Assembly: GCF_000717175.1 (NCBI RefSeq)
Contig: NZ_JNYD01000003.1
Span: forward strand, 310,001-374,000
Source of the DNA: Pseudonocardia autotrophica
GTDB taxonomy: Bacteria > Actinomycetota > Actinomycetes > Mycobacteriales > Pseudonocardiaceae
Length of the DNA stretch: 64,000 nucleotides
Direction of reading: 5' to 3'
Under the pieces are notes generated by a model. That model was given only the letters and a program-made list of their open reading frames with translations. It had not been told where the DNA came from and searched no databases. How positions within the stretch are numbered: position 1 is the first letter of the stretch; each line of letters starts with the position of its first letter. This document shows, in pieces, positions 1 to 7,293 of this stretch. The translations under genes and the position numbers were made by a program.

Positions 1-250
1 CCTCGCCGTTGAAGACGATGGTGTACCGGCCCGCGTCCTCGGCGGGTGCCGGCGGCCAGTGCAGCGGCTGGTGGGAGCCCGCCACGTCGATGATGGAGAG
101 CCGGTTGAAGCCCAGCACCACGTCGTCGTCGTTCCAGGTGCCGCTCTCGTCCGGCCCGCGGTGCCGAGCGCACCTCAGGGCGCCGGCGATGGCATCGGTT
201 CGGTCGGCCGCGTCAGCGCCGGCGGTCAGCAGTCCCAGCAGTCCGCACAC
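1..250 (-). CDS. asnB: Asparagine synthase (glutamine-hydrolysing), N-terminal part
   Basis: Only the first 83 codons lie in the window; the gene runs off the left edge. The reading starts GTG-TGC-GGA, giving Met-Cys-Gly, so Cys2 becomes the N-terminal nucleophile of a class II glutamine amidotransferase. Further on are RHRGPDE and VFNGE, both characteristic of the AsnB glutaminase domain, which releases ammonia from glutamine for transfer to beta-aspartyl-AMP. The synthetase domain is not visible. An asnB-like gene divergent from ctaC is a common actinobacterial arrangement, which supports the call. The 243-bp gap to ctaC should hold both promoters; I could not assign -10/-35 elements. Confidence 0.88.
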   Translation of the reverse strand, partial: MCGLLGLLTAGADAADRTDAIAGALRCARHRGPDESGTWNDDDVVLGFNRLSIIDVAGSHQPLHWPPAPAEDAGRYTIVFNGE

Positions 251-493
251 AGCGAGCAAGTATGGCGGTCCCGGACCGGGGACCCCCGGACGGGTCACGC
301 GGCACGGCCCCGACCCCCGGGGGCGCGTCGGACCGATCTGCTCGGCTAGTCTCTACGCGTGGTCGAAGGTCCGCCCCGTCCCGGGCGTCCGGACCCTCGG
401 CCGGACCGGCCGGACCCGAATGGGTTCGTGCTGGTCGGAACGAGGCAAGGGTGTGGTGGGAGCACCACGCGGACGAGGGGAAGGCGGCGGGCA

Positions 494-1465
494 GTGAGCC
501 GATCGGAGCGCGGCGGCACGACCGTGCGTGGCCGTACCGGGTACGTCCGGGCGGCGAAGCTCGCCGGCCTCGGGCTGCTGACGATTCCGCTCCTGGCCGG
601 GTGCTCGGTCGAGGAGGTCATCCGCTTCGGGTGGCCGGTGGGCGTCACGCCCGAGTCCGAGCAGATGCGTCACCTGTGGACCTGGTCGGCGATCGCCGCC
701 CTCGTCGTGGGTGTCATCACCTGGGGCGCAATGTTCTGGGCGGTGGCGTTCCACCGCAAGAAGAAGGGCGACGACGAGTCGGTCCCGCGGCAGACGCAGT
801 ACAACCTGCCGGTCGAGATCGTCTTCACGGTGATCCCGACGATCATCGTCGCGGTGCTCTTCGGCTTCACGGTCGCCGTGCAGCAGTACGTGGACAAGGA
901 CAAGCCGGCCGACCTGGCGGTCGACGTCACCGGCTTCCAGTGGAACTGGGCCTTCAGCTACCCGGACCAGATCGCGGCCGACGGCAAGCCGGTCGAGACC
1001 ATCGGGACGTCGAACACGATCCCGCTGCTCGTCCTGCCGACGCAGCGGTCGATCGAGTTCACCATCGCGTCCAACGACGTGATCCACAGCTTCTACGTGC
1101 CGGAGTTCCTCTTCAAGCGGGACGTCTTCCCGATCCCGGAGAAGAACGACACGGACAACACCTTCGTGATCGACCGGATCGACCAGGAGGGCGCGTTCGT
1201 CGGCCGCTGCGCCGAGCTCTGCGGCACCTACCACGCGTCGATGAACTTCGAGGTACGCGCCCTGAACCCGGACCTGTACGACCGGTACATCGCGCTCCGC
1301 AAGCAGAGCAACCCGACCACGGGCGTGCCGTACACCGCCCAGGAGGCGCTGGCCACGCTGAACTGCGGCCAGTGGTGCGCCCCGGAGGCCATCACGACCC
1401 GTCCGTTCACCGACCGCGGGCAGCGCGCCCAGGCCGACGCCCAGCCCGTCGCGGCCGGGAACTGA
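494..1465 (+). CDS. ctaC: Cytochrome c oxidase subunit II (lipoprotein type)
   Basis: This is the CuA-bearing subunit of the aa3 terminal oxidase, which accepts electrons from cytochrome c. I start it at GTG 494 because AGGCGG lies just upstream and the N-terminus then forms a lipoprotein signal ending in LLAGC, with the lipid-modified Cys at about residue 37. Two membrane helices follow, at roughly 63-85 and 105-125. The periplasmic cupredoxin domain carries a His in NDVIHSFYVPEF and the CuA ligand run CAELCGTYHASM (Cys, Glu, Cys, His, Met all present). Length, 323 residues, is normal for actinobacteria. It lies 13 bp ahead of ctaF and is probably co-transcribed with it. An upstream in-frame ATG at 359 would add an unlikely basic tail. 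Confidence 0.95.
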   Translation: MSRSERGGTTVRGRTGYVRAAKLAGLGLLTIPLLAGCSVEEVIRFGWPVGVTPESEQMRHLWTWSAIAALVVGVITWGAMFWAVAFHRKKKGDDESVPRQTQYNLPVEIVFTVIPTIIVAVLFGFTVAVQQYVDKDKPADLAVDVTGFQWNWAFSYPDQIAADGKPVETIGTSNTIPLLVLPTQRSIEFTIASNDVIHSFYVPEFLFKRDVFPIPEKNDTDNTFVIDRIDQEGAFVGRCAELCGTYHASMNFEVRALNPDLYDRYIALRKQSNPTTGVPYTAQEALATLNCGQWCAPEAITTRPFTDRGQRAQADAQPVAAGN

Positions 1466-1478
1466 GGGAGGACCAGCG

Positions 1479-1877
1479 ATGAAGGTCGAATCCCGGATCT
1501 TCGAGATCTGCACCGCCTTCTTCTTCGTCGCCGCGATCGTCTACACGATCCTGACTCACGAGGCCGTGGGCATCGCCGCGCTGTTCCTCACCGGCGGGCT
1601 GTCGCTGATCATCGGCACGTACTTCCGGTTCGTGTCCCGCCGGCTCGAGGAGCGCCCCGAGGACAACCCGGAGGCCGAGGTCTCCGACGGCGCGGGCGAG
1701 GTCGGCTTCTTCTCGCCCGGCAGCTACTGGCCCATCGCCGTGGCCGCCTGCGCCGCGCTGGTCGGTGTCGGCCTGGCGTTCTTCTTCTGGTGGCTGATCG
1801 TGATCGCCGGCGTGCTGCTGCTGATCGCGGTCGGCGGGCTGGTCTTCGAGTACCACATCCGCCCCGCGGACCACTGA
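1479..1877 (+). CDS. ctaF: Cytochrome c oxidase subunit IV, actinobacterial type
   Basis: The product is a 132-residue membrane protein with four hydrophobic stretches (about 9-27, 33-48, 85-103 and 106-124). Its position directly after ctaC and its start MKVESRIFEICTAFFF are typical of the actinobacterial CtaF subunit of the aa3 oxidase. A good ribosome binding site (GGGAGGACC) precedes the ATG. CtaF has no catalytic residues and is thought to stabilise the complex. A strong hairpin follows 10 bp after the stop, so the ctaC-ctaF unit probably ends here. Confidence 0.92.
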   Translation: MKVESRIFEICTAFFFVAAIVYTILTHEAVGIAALFLTGGLSLIIGTYFRFVSRRLEERPEDNPEAEVSDGAGEVGFFSPGSYWPIAVAACAALVGVGLAFFFWWLIVIAGVLLLIAVGGLVFEYHIRPADH

Positions 1878-1887
1878 GTTCCCGCTC

Positions 1888-1922
1888 GACGGCGCCGGTT
1901 CCCCTCGGGGTCCGGCGCCGTC
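1888..1922. terminator. Bidirectional hairpin between ctaF and the GNAT gene
   Basis: An 11-bp perfect stem (GACGGCGCCGG with its complement) encloses a loop that itself contains CCCC/GGGG. It lies between two convergent genes, so it can terminate both. There is no T-run, as is usual for such GC-rich hairpins. Confidence 0.75.
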
Positions 1923-1938
1923 GGCGTTCTCGGGTCGT

Positions 1939-2433
1939 TCAGAGGGTGCGGTGCATGATGTGCAGCCCGACCAGCCCGTCCCGCGGGTGCCGGAAGGCCT
2001 CGGGCACCGTCCCGACGATCGCGAAGCCGAGCGACTCCCACAGCCGGACCGCCCGGACGTTCGACGCCACCACCGCCGAGAACTGCATGGCCCGGTAGCC
2101 GCGGCGCCGCGCCTCGTCGAGCGTGAACTCGGCCAGCGCCCGGCCGATGCCGCCGCCGGCCCGGTCCGGGTCCACCATGAACCCGGCGTTGGCGACGTGG
2201 TCGCCGAGACCGGGCTGCACGGGCTTGAGCAGGGCCGTGCCGACGACGGCGTCGTCCCGCTCGGCGACGAGCGTGACCGCTGGCGGCGGGGGCATCCACA
2301 GGGCCCGGGCCTGCTCCTCGGAGGTGCCGGGCTCCCAGGTGTAGGTGTCGCCGGCCGCGACGACGCGATGCCAGATCGGCCAGATCGCGGCCCAGTCCTG
2401 CGGCTCCGCGACCCGGAGCGTCACGTCAGCCAC
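1939..2433 (-). CDS. GNAT family N-acetyltransferase
   Basis: The 164-residue protein has the GNAT fold signature: acetyl-CoA-binding motif A reads VDPDRAGGGIGRAL, followed by a helix and the segment NVRAVRLWESLGF, typical of the C-terminal half. The family transfers acetyl groups from acetyl-CoA to an amine; the substrate here is unknown. I prefer GTG 2433, because it overlaps the stop of the upstream acyl-CoA dehydrogenase by 8 nt and suggests translational coupling. A GTG at 2457 would add eight residues. Coupling to an acyl-CoA dehydrogenase does not define the substrate. Confidence 0.85.
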   Translation of the reverse strand: MADVTLRVAEPQDWAAIWPIWHRVVAAGDTYTWEPGTSEEQARALWMPPPPAVTLVAERDDAVVGTALLKPVQPGLGDHVANAGFMVDPDRAGGGIGRALAEFTLDEARRRGYRAMQFSAVVASNVRAVRLWESLGFAIVGTVPEAFRHPRDGLVGLHIMHRTL

Positions 2434-3583
2434 GGGCCGCCGGGCCGAGCGCGTCACGCGCGATGATGACCTGCTGGATCTGGCTGGTGCCCTCGTAGAT
2501 CCGGAACAGCCGGACGTCCCGGTAGAAGCGCTCCACCGGCACCCCGCGCATGTACCCGGCGCCGCCGTGCACCTGCACCGCCCGGTCGGCCACCCGTCCC
2601 ACCATCTCGGAGCAGAAGTACTTCGCGGCGGCCGGCCCGGCGATCTTGTCCGTGCCGGCGTCGAACGCCTTGGCGGTCTCCAGCACCAGCGCGCGCCCGG
2701 CGTAGTAGTCGGTGACCGAGTCCGCGACCAGACCCTGGATCAGCTGGAACCGGGCGATCGGCGCGCCACCCTGCTCGCGGGTCTTCGCGAACTCGGTGGT
2801 CTCGTGGACCAGCCGGGCGGCCATGCCCGCACACACCGCGGCGATGTGCAGCCGGCCGTGGGCGAGGCACTTCGCGGCGATCCGGAAGCCCTGGTCGACG
2901 CCCTTGTCGCCGCCGACGACGTTGTCGTGCGGGACGCGGACGTCGTCAAGGTGCACGTCGGCGGTCCAGGCGCCGGCTTGCCCCATCTTCTTGTCCTTCG
3001 GCCCGATCGACAGCCCCGGCGTGTCCTTGGGCACCAGGAAGGTGGAGATGCCGCGGTTGCCCTTGGCCTCCGGGTTGGTCCGGGCGAAGACCATGATCAC
3101 GTCGGCGACGGGGGAGTTGGTGATGTACCGCTTCGACCCGTTGATCACCCAGTGGTCGCCGTCCGGCTTCGCGGTCGTGGCCAGCGCCGACGGGTCGGAG
3201 CCGGCGTCGGCCTCGGTGAGCCCGAACGAGGCCGTGACCTCGCCCGACGCCAGCCGCGGCAGCCAGGCCTTCTTCTGCTCCTCGGTGGCACCCTCCAGCA
3301 GCACGTGCCCCGCGATGCCGTTGTTCGTGCCGAACAGCGACCGCAGCGCCGGGGTGGTCCAGCCCAGCTCCATGGCCAGCTGCACCTCCTCGTACGCGGA
3401 GAGCCCCAGCCCGCCGTACTGCTCGGGGATGGTGAAGCCGTAGAGGCCCATCTCCTTGCACTGCGTGACGATCCGCTCCGGGATGACGTCCTGCTCGTCG
3501 ATCTGCTCCTCGAGCGGCACGACCTCGGTGCGGATGAAGTCCCGCACGGATTCCAGCACGTGTGTCAGGTCGTCGGCGTCCAC
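2426..3583 (-). CDS. Acyl-CoA dehydrogenase
   Basis: The 385-residue flavoprotein has the length and order of the acyl-CoA dehydrogenase family: an alpha-helical N-terminal domain, a beta domain with FGLTEADAGSD, and a C-terminal domain with MRGVPVERFYRDVR and IYEGTSQIQQ, where the Glu occupies the position of the usual catalytic base. It oxidises the alpha-beta bond of an acyl-CoA, passing electrons through FAD to electron-transfer flavoprotein. Chain length cannot be read from the sequence. It is the first gene of a two-gene unit with the GNAT protein, and its ATG is preceded by GAGAGGAGCAGC. Confidence 0.93.
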   Translation of the reverse strand: MDADDLTHVLESVRDFIRTEVVPLEEQIDEQDVIPERIVTQCKEMGLYGFTIPEQYGGLGLSAYEEVQLAMELGWTTPALRSLFGTNNGIAGHVLLEGATEEQKKAWLPRLASGEVTASFGLTEADAGSDPSALATTAKPDGDHWVINGSKRYITNSPVADVIMVFARTNPEAKGNRGISTFLVPKDTPGLSIGPKDKKMGQAGAWTADVHLDDVRVPHDNVVGGDKGVDQGFRIAAKCLAHGRLHIAAVCAGMAARLVHETTEFAKTREQGGAPIARFQLIQGLVADSVTDYYAGRALVLETAKAFDAGTDKIAGPAAAKYFCSEMVGRVADRAVQVHGGAGYMRGVPVERFYRDVRLFRIYEGTSQIQQVIIARDALGPAARG

Positions 3584-3639
3584 CGCTGCTCCTCTCGTTC
3601 CCTCACCACCGACGCTACTTCAGCGCTGACGGATCGCTC

Positions 3640-3687
3640 CGCAGGCTCCGCTCAGCGTTGATGCGAGCTCGCAGGCTCCGCTCAGCG
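3640..3687. repeat. 18-bp direct repeat, two copies
   Basis: CGCAGGCTCCGCTCAGCG occurs at 3640-3657 and again at 3670-3687, 30 bp apart. The second copy covers the stop codon of the O-methyltransferase. It probably arose by a small local duplication; each unit also contains the inverted core GCTCCGC/GCTCAGC, so a weak hairpin is possible. Confidence 0.9.
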
Positions 3688-4344
3688 CACCCGGGCCAGG
3701 ACGAACCCGTCGTACCCCTTGGCGCCGACCGTCTGCACCGCCGTGGCCTCCAGCCGGTCGTCCTTCTCCAGGGCCGCGAACATCCGCCGCGTGCCGTCCG
3801 TGGGCGGGTCGCCGCCCGTCAGCACCCGGCCGGCACGCACCACGTTGTCGACGACGATCACGGTGCCGGGACGGCCGAGCCGCACGGCGTGGTCGAGGTA
3901 GGCGGCGTTGTTCTGCTTGTCCGCGTCGACGAACACCAGGTCGAACGGGCCCTCGAGCGTCGGCAGGGTGTCCAGAGCCGCCCCGACGCGGATCTCGACC
4001 CGGTCGGCCAGCCCGGCGTGCTCGAGGTTGGCCTGCGCGACGGCGGCGTGGTCCGGCGAGTACTCGCAGGTCACGAGCGTGCCGTCGGCGGGGAGGGCGC
4101 GGGCGAGCTCGATCGTGGAGTAGCCGCCGAGCGTGCCGATCTCCAGGATCCGGCGGGCGCCCGCGATCCGGGCGAGCAGGTGCAGGAAGCGACCCTGGGT
4201 GGGGGAGACGTCGATCGCCGGCAGCCCCGCCTCGGCGTTGCGCGCGAGCGCCGCGCTGAGCACCGGGTCCTCGGGCAGGAGGGCGGCCTCCAGGTAGCGG
4301 TCGACCCTGCCCCAGACGTCGCGGTCCCCCGTGCTCTCGCTCAT
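3682..4344 (-). CDS. SAM-dependent O-methyltransferase (catechol/caffeoyl-CoA type)
   Basis: The 220-residue protein has the class I methyltransferase glycine motif LEIGTLGGYSTIELA and the second-strand acidic residue in CEYSPDHAAVA. The metal/substrate segment FVDADKQNNAAYLD and the later VVDNVVRAGRV are typical of the small cation-dependent O-methyltransferases, so it probably methylates a catechol-like hydroxyl. I start it at ATG 4344, preceded by GGTGGAGGC; longer in-frame readings lack a binding site. It is divergent from the hydrolase at 4458, with about 110 bp of shared upstream region. Confidence 0.9.
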   Translation of the reverse strand: MSESTGDRDVWGRVDRYLEAALLPEDPVLSAALARNAEAGLPAIDVSPTQGRFLHLLARIAGARRILEIGTLGGYSTIELARALPADGTLVTCEYSPDHAAVAQANLEHAGLADRVEIRVGAALDTLPTLEGPFDLVFVDADKQNNAAYLDHAVRLGRPGTVIVVDNVVRAGRVLTGGDPPTDGTRRMFAALEKDDRLEATAVQTVGAKGYDGFVLARVR

Positions 4345-4457
4345 GCCTCCACCCTGGCCCTCCGGCCGGCGGGCGGCCACCGCGATCGATGGTCCCGACG
4401 GTATCGGCTCGGCCACGCGTCCGGTCGGGGCGCGGCCGACGGCCTAGGGTGCGGTAC

Positions 4458-5345
4458 ATGTCGGAAGCGAACGATCCGAGGGCCGCACGGCGGGTCCCGG
4501 CCGGGGAGCGGGTCGTGTTCGACGGCACCGCCGGCAAGCTGGTCGGCGACCGCTGGCCCGCCGTCGGCGAGCGCCGCGGGCCCGCCCTCCTGCTGCACGG
4601 GGGCGGCCAGACCCGGCACTCCTGGTTCCGCACCGCCGCGGCGCTGGCCGAGGCGGGCTGGGACGCGACCGCGCTCGACGCCCGCGGGCACGGCGACAGC
4701 GACTGGGCGCCCGACGGCGACTACGGCACCGACGCCCTCAACGCCGACCTCGCCGCGGTCGTCGAGCAGGTGGGGGAGCCCGCGCTGCTGCTCGGCGCCT
4801 CGATGGGCGGGATGACCGCGCTGGTCACCGAGGGCGAGCGGGGTGGCGTGGCCCGGGCGCTGGTGCTGGTGGACATCGTGCCCCGGGTCGAGCCCGACGG
4901 CGTCGCGCGGATCATGGCGTTCATGGGCGCGAACCCAGACGGCTTCGGCTCGCTCGAGGAGGTCGCCGAGGCCGTGCGGGCCTACAACCCGCACCGCAAG
5001 CGCCCGCCGAACCCCGAGGGCCTGCGCAAGAACGTGCGGCTCCGGGAGAACGGCCGGTGGTACTGGCACTGGGACCCCGCCTTCCTCCGGGTCGGCGACG
5101 AGCCCCGCCGCTCGACGACCCACGAGCGCGCCGCGGCTGCCGCCGCGCGCGTGACCGTGCCGACGCTGCTGGTCCGTGGCGCCCAGTCGGACATCGTGAG
5201 CGAGGACGGCGTGCAGGAACTGCTGCGGCTGATCCCCGGCTCGGTGCACGTCGACGTGTCCGCCACCGGCCACATGGTCGCGGGCGACGACAACGACGTC
5301 TTCACCAGCACCGTGCTCGGCTTCCTGGCCGACCACGAGGTGTAG
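4458..5345 (+). CDS. Alpha/beta hydrolase
   Basis: The 295-residue protein has the alpha/beta-hydrolase layout: an oxyanion-hole HGGGQTRHSW near residue 47, the nucleophile elbow GASMGG, a later acidic residue in RGAQSDIVSEDG, and the catalytic His in ATGHMVAGDD. The family includes esterases, epoxide hydrolases and peroxidases; the substrate is not evident. The ATG at 4458 was chosen because the conserved region begins soon after it and upstream sequence is low-complexity Arg/Pro. The gene converges on the lipoprotein gene with only 14 bp between stops. Confidence 0.88.
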   Translation: MSEANDPRAARRVPAGERVVFDGTAGKLVGDRWPAVGERRGPALLLHGGGQTRHSWFRTAAALAEAGWDATALDARGHGDSDWAPDGDYGTDALNADLAAVVEQVGEPALLLGASMGGMTALVTEGERGGVARALVLVDIVPRVEPDGVARIMAFMGANPDGFGSLEEVAEAVRAYNPHRKRPPNPEGLRKNVRLRENGRWYWHWDPAFLRVGDEPRRSTTHERAAAAAARVTVPTLLVRGAQSDIVSEDGVQELLRLIPGSVHVDVSATGHMVAGDDNDVFTSTVLGFLADHEV

Positions 5346-5359
5346 CCGGGCGCGCTCGG

Positions 5360-6025
5360 TCAGACGTTGTCGAGCGCGACCCGGGCGATCGCCGCCGCCG
5401 CGTCCCGCGTCTGCTGCTCGGTGCCCGAGCCCTGCAGCGAGACGTCGATCGTCGCGCCGCCGCTGCGCACGAGCAGCCCGCCCAGGCCCTCCGGGAAGTC
5501 CCGGTCGCTGTAGAAGAACAGCGCCTGGTCGCCGAGCCCGGGCACATCGACGCCCGGCACCCCCACCGAGCTGCGCGAGGCCGCCGCCTTGGCGTCGAAC
5601 CGCGAGCCGGACTCGACGCCCACGCTCAGCCCCGGCACCGTGCCCGACGCCGGGTAGGCGCACACGCTCCGCGTGGTGCCTCCGGTCGGGGTGGGCGTGC
5701 CGAAGGCCAGTCCGGTGGCCTGCGCGATCTCCTCCTGCGGGACCAGCTCGCAGGCCTGGGGCAGCGCCCCGCCGTCCCCGGCCGGGTTCGGCTCGCCCGG
5801 TGCGATGCCCGGCGCCGCCGCGGCCGACGGTGCCGCCGACGACGCCGGAGTCGCGGCCGGGACCGACGACGCTGCCTGGTCCCCGCCCCCGCCGCTGCAG
5901 CCGCTCAGCGCGAGCGCGCCGCCGAGGGCGGCGACCAGCGCGAACGTGCGGACCAGCCCGTGGGAGCGCGAGTGCGGGAAGCGGTGGGAGGAGCGCTGCG
6001 GGAACCGGACGGATCGGACGCGCAT
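5360..6025 (-). CDS. Secreted lipoprotein, DUF3558-like
   Basis: An Arg-rich N-terminus and a hydrophobic run (VRTFALVAALGGALAL) end in the lipobox LSGC, followed by Gly- and Ala/Ser/Pro-rich linker sequence. The mature domain has paired cysteines (about ACELVP and SVCAYP) spaced as in actinobacterial DUF3558 lipoproteins, whose function is not established. The start at ATG 6025 gives a long positively charged leader; a shorter GTG start just before the hydrophobic run is equally possible. It is expected to be anchored on the outer face of the membrane. Confidence 0.7.
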   Translation of the reverse strand: MRVRSVRFPQRSSHRFPHSRSHGLVRTFALVAALGGALALSGCSGGGGDQAASSVPAATPASSAAPSAAAAPGIAPGEPNPAGDGGALPQACELVPQEEIAQATGLAFGTPTPTGGTTRSVCAYPASGTVPGLSVGVESGSRFDAKAAASRSSVGVPGVDVPGLGDQALFFYSDRDFPEGLGGLLVRSGGATIDVSLQGSGTEQQTRDAAAAIARVALDNV

Positions 6026-6133
6026 CCGCCGAGGGTAGCGACGCGCGGTGAACGACCCGCGACCGGGAGTGAACCCTGTCCGGCGCCGTCCGGAGAGGCG
6101 GCCCCGGCCTCGCACCGGGGACGCCGCATCCCC

Positions 6134-7138
6134 TCACCCGATCAACGCCAGCGGCTCCGGCCGCGGGCGCCGGGCCCGGGGCACCCGGGCCGCCGGGACC
6201 GGTTCCGGCACCACCGCCATCTCCGGCAGCCGACGCCCGGCCGCGCGGATCAGCACCGCGGTCCACGTGCGGAACGGCCGCCAGGGTTCGGCGATCCGGG
6301 TCAGGTCCTCCTCTGTGGCCGGGCCGTCGAGCCCGTAGGCCGCGCCGACCAGGGCGGCGAGCCGCGGCTCGCCCGCGACCAGCGCGTCCTGCACCCCGGA
6401 CGCGCGCAGGTGGATCAGGGTCGCCGCGAACGCGCCGATCCCGGGCACCGTGCGCAGCCCGGCCCGGACCTCGTCCGGGTCGCCCTCGCGCAGGGCAGTG
6501 GGATCGAGCAGCCAGGCCTCGGCGGCCCGCGCCACCGCCCGCAGCCGCTCCTGCTTGAGCTCGGGCAGGCCGGGCAGGCGATCGGCGGCCAGCAGCTGCG
6601 CGGGCGTGGGCACCGCGGCCGTCTCCTCGCCGGCGACCGCCAGCACCCGGCCGAACCCGCGGGCGAGCCGCTCGCGCGCCGCGAGGGACTGCCGCCGCCC
6701 CCAGCGCTGGGAGAGCACGCACCACAGCGCAGCCTCCCAGGGCGAGGCGAACAGCACGGGCCGCAGGCCCGGCGCGGCCGCCATGATCCGACCGATCAGC
6801 GGGTCCCGCTCGCCGACCTCGGCGAACGCGGCGCCGTCGCCGTCGAGCGCGAGCATCCGGGCCACCTGGTCCCGCACGGGATCGAGGGGCTCGCCCGGAT
6901 CCAGCCCGCCGACGACGCCGTGCACGCCCCCGGCGTCCTGCGTGAGGGCCACGCCGACCTGGCCCCGCAGGTCGTCCCGGCAGAAGGCGAGCCGCAGCAC
7001 ACCCCCGGCGAAGGCACCGCCGCCGGGCCAGTCCCCGGCCGGCTCGGCACCGTGGCCGAAGGCGCCCGCCTCCACCAGGGAGAACGCGCCGCGGGGTCGG
7101 ATCGTGAAGGTCTGCTCGGACACCGTCGAAGTGGTCAT
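6134..7138 (-). CDS. HhH-GPD / AlkA-like DNA glycosylase homologue
   Basis: The 334-residue protein has the organisation of 3-methyladenine DNA glycosylase II: an N-terminal AlkA-N-like beta domain, a helical core with SPWEAALWCVLSQ, and a helix-hairpin-helix ending in LRTVPGIGAFAATLIHLRA. Members remove alkylated bases. The position of the catalytic aspartate, a few residues after the HhH, reads QDALVAGEP, with Glu where AlkA has Asp, so activity is uncertain. The start at ATG 7138 is chosen over an upstream in-frame ATG at 7183 because homology begins shortly after it. The gene is divergent from the amidohydrolase. Confidence 0.8.
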   Translation of the reverse strand: MTTSTVSEQTFTIRPRGAFSLVEAGAFGHGAEPAGDWPGGGAFAGGVLRLAFCRDDLRGQVGVALTQDAGGVHGVVGGLDPGEPLDPVRDQVARMLALDGDGAAFAEVGERDPLIGRIMAAAPGLRPVLFASPWEAALWCVLSQRWGRRQSLAARERLARGFGRVLAVAGEETAAVPTPAQLLAADRLPGLPELKQERLRAVARAAEAWLLDPTALREGDPDEVRAGLRTVPGIGAFAATLIHLRASGVQDALVAGEPRLAALVGAAYGLDGPATEEDLTRIAEPWRPFRTWTAVLIRAAGRRLPEMAVVPEPVPAARVPRARRPRPEPLALIG

Positions 7139-7293
7139 GGGCGCAGCATGCCCGCCGCCACCGACAGTTCCCGGCGCCCGCACGAGTTGTCCACAACCCG
7201 TTGCTCCGGTCGGTGGTGATGCATCTGCATGACTTCCGCTCCGGGCCCGGCGTGGGATATCCAGGGAGGACCGACCGCGACGGAGGGGGCGGC

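Noticed and set aside
3640..3687. Mobile repeat or attachment site
   Set aside because: Two 18-bp copies 30 bp apart with no adjacent recombinase; a local duplication is simpler.
7187..7195. Perfect DnaA-type box TTGTCCACA upstream of the amidohydrolase
   Set aside because: A single isolated 9-mer with no further boxes, no dnaA/dnaN genes and no AT-rich stretch; probably chance.
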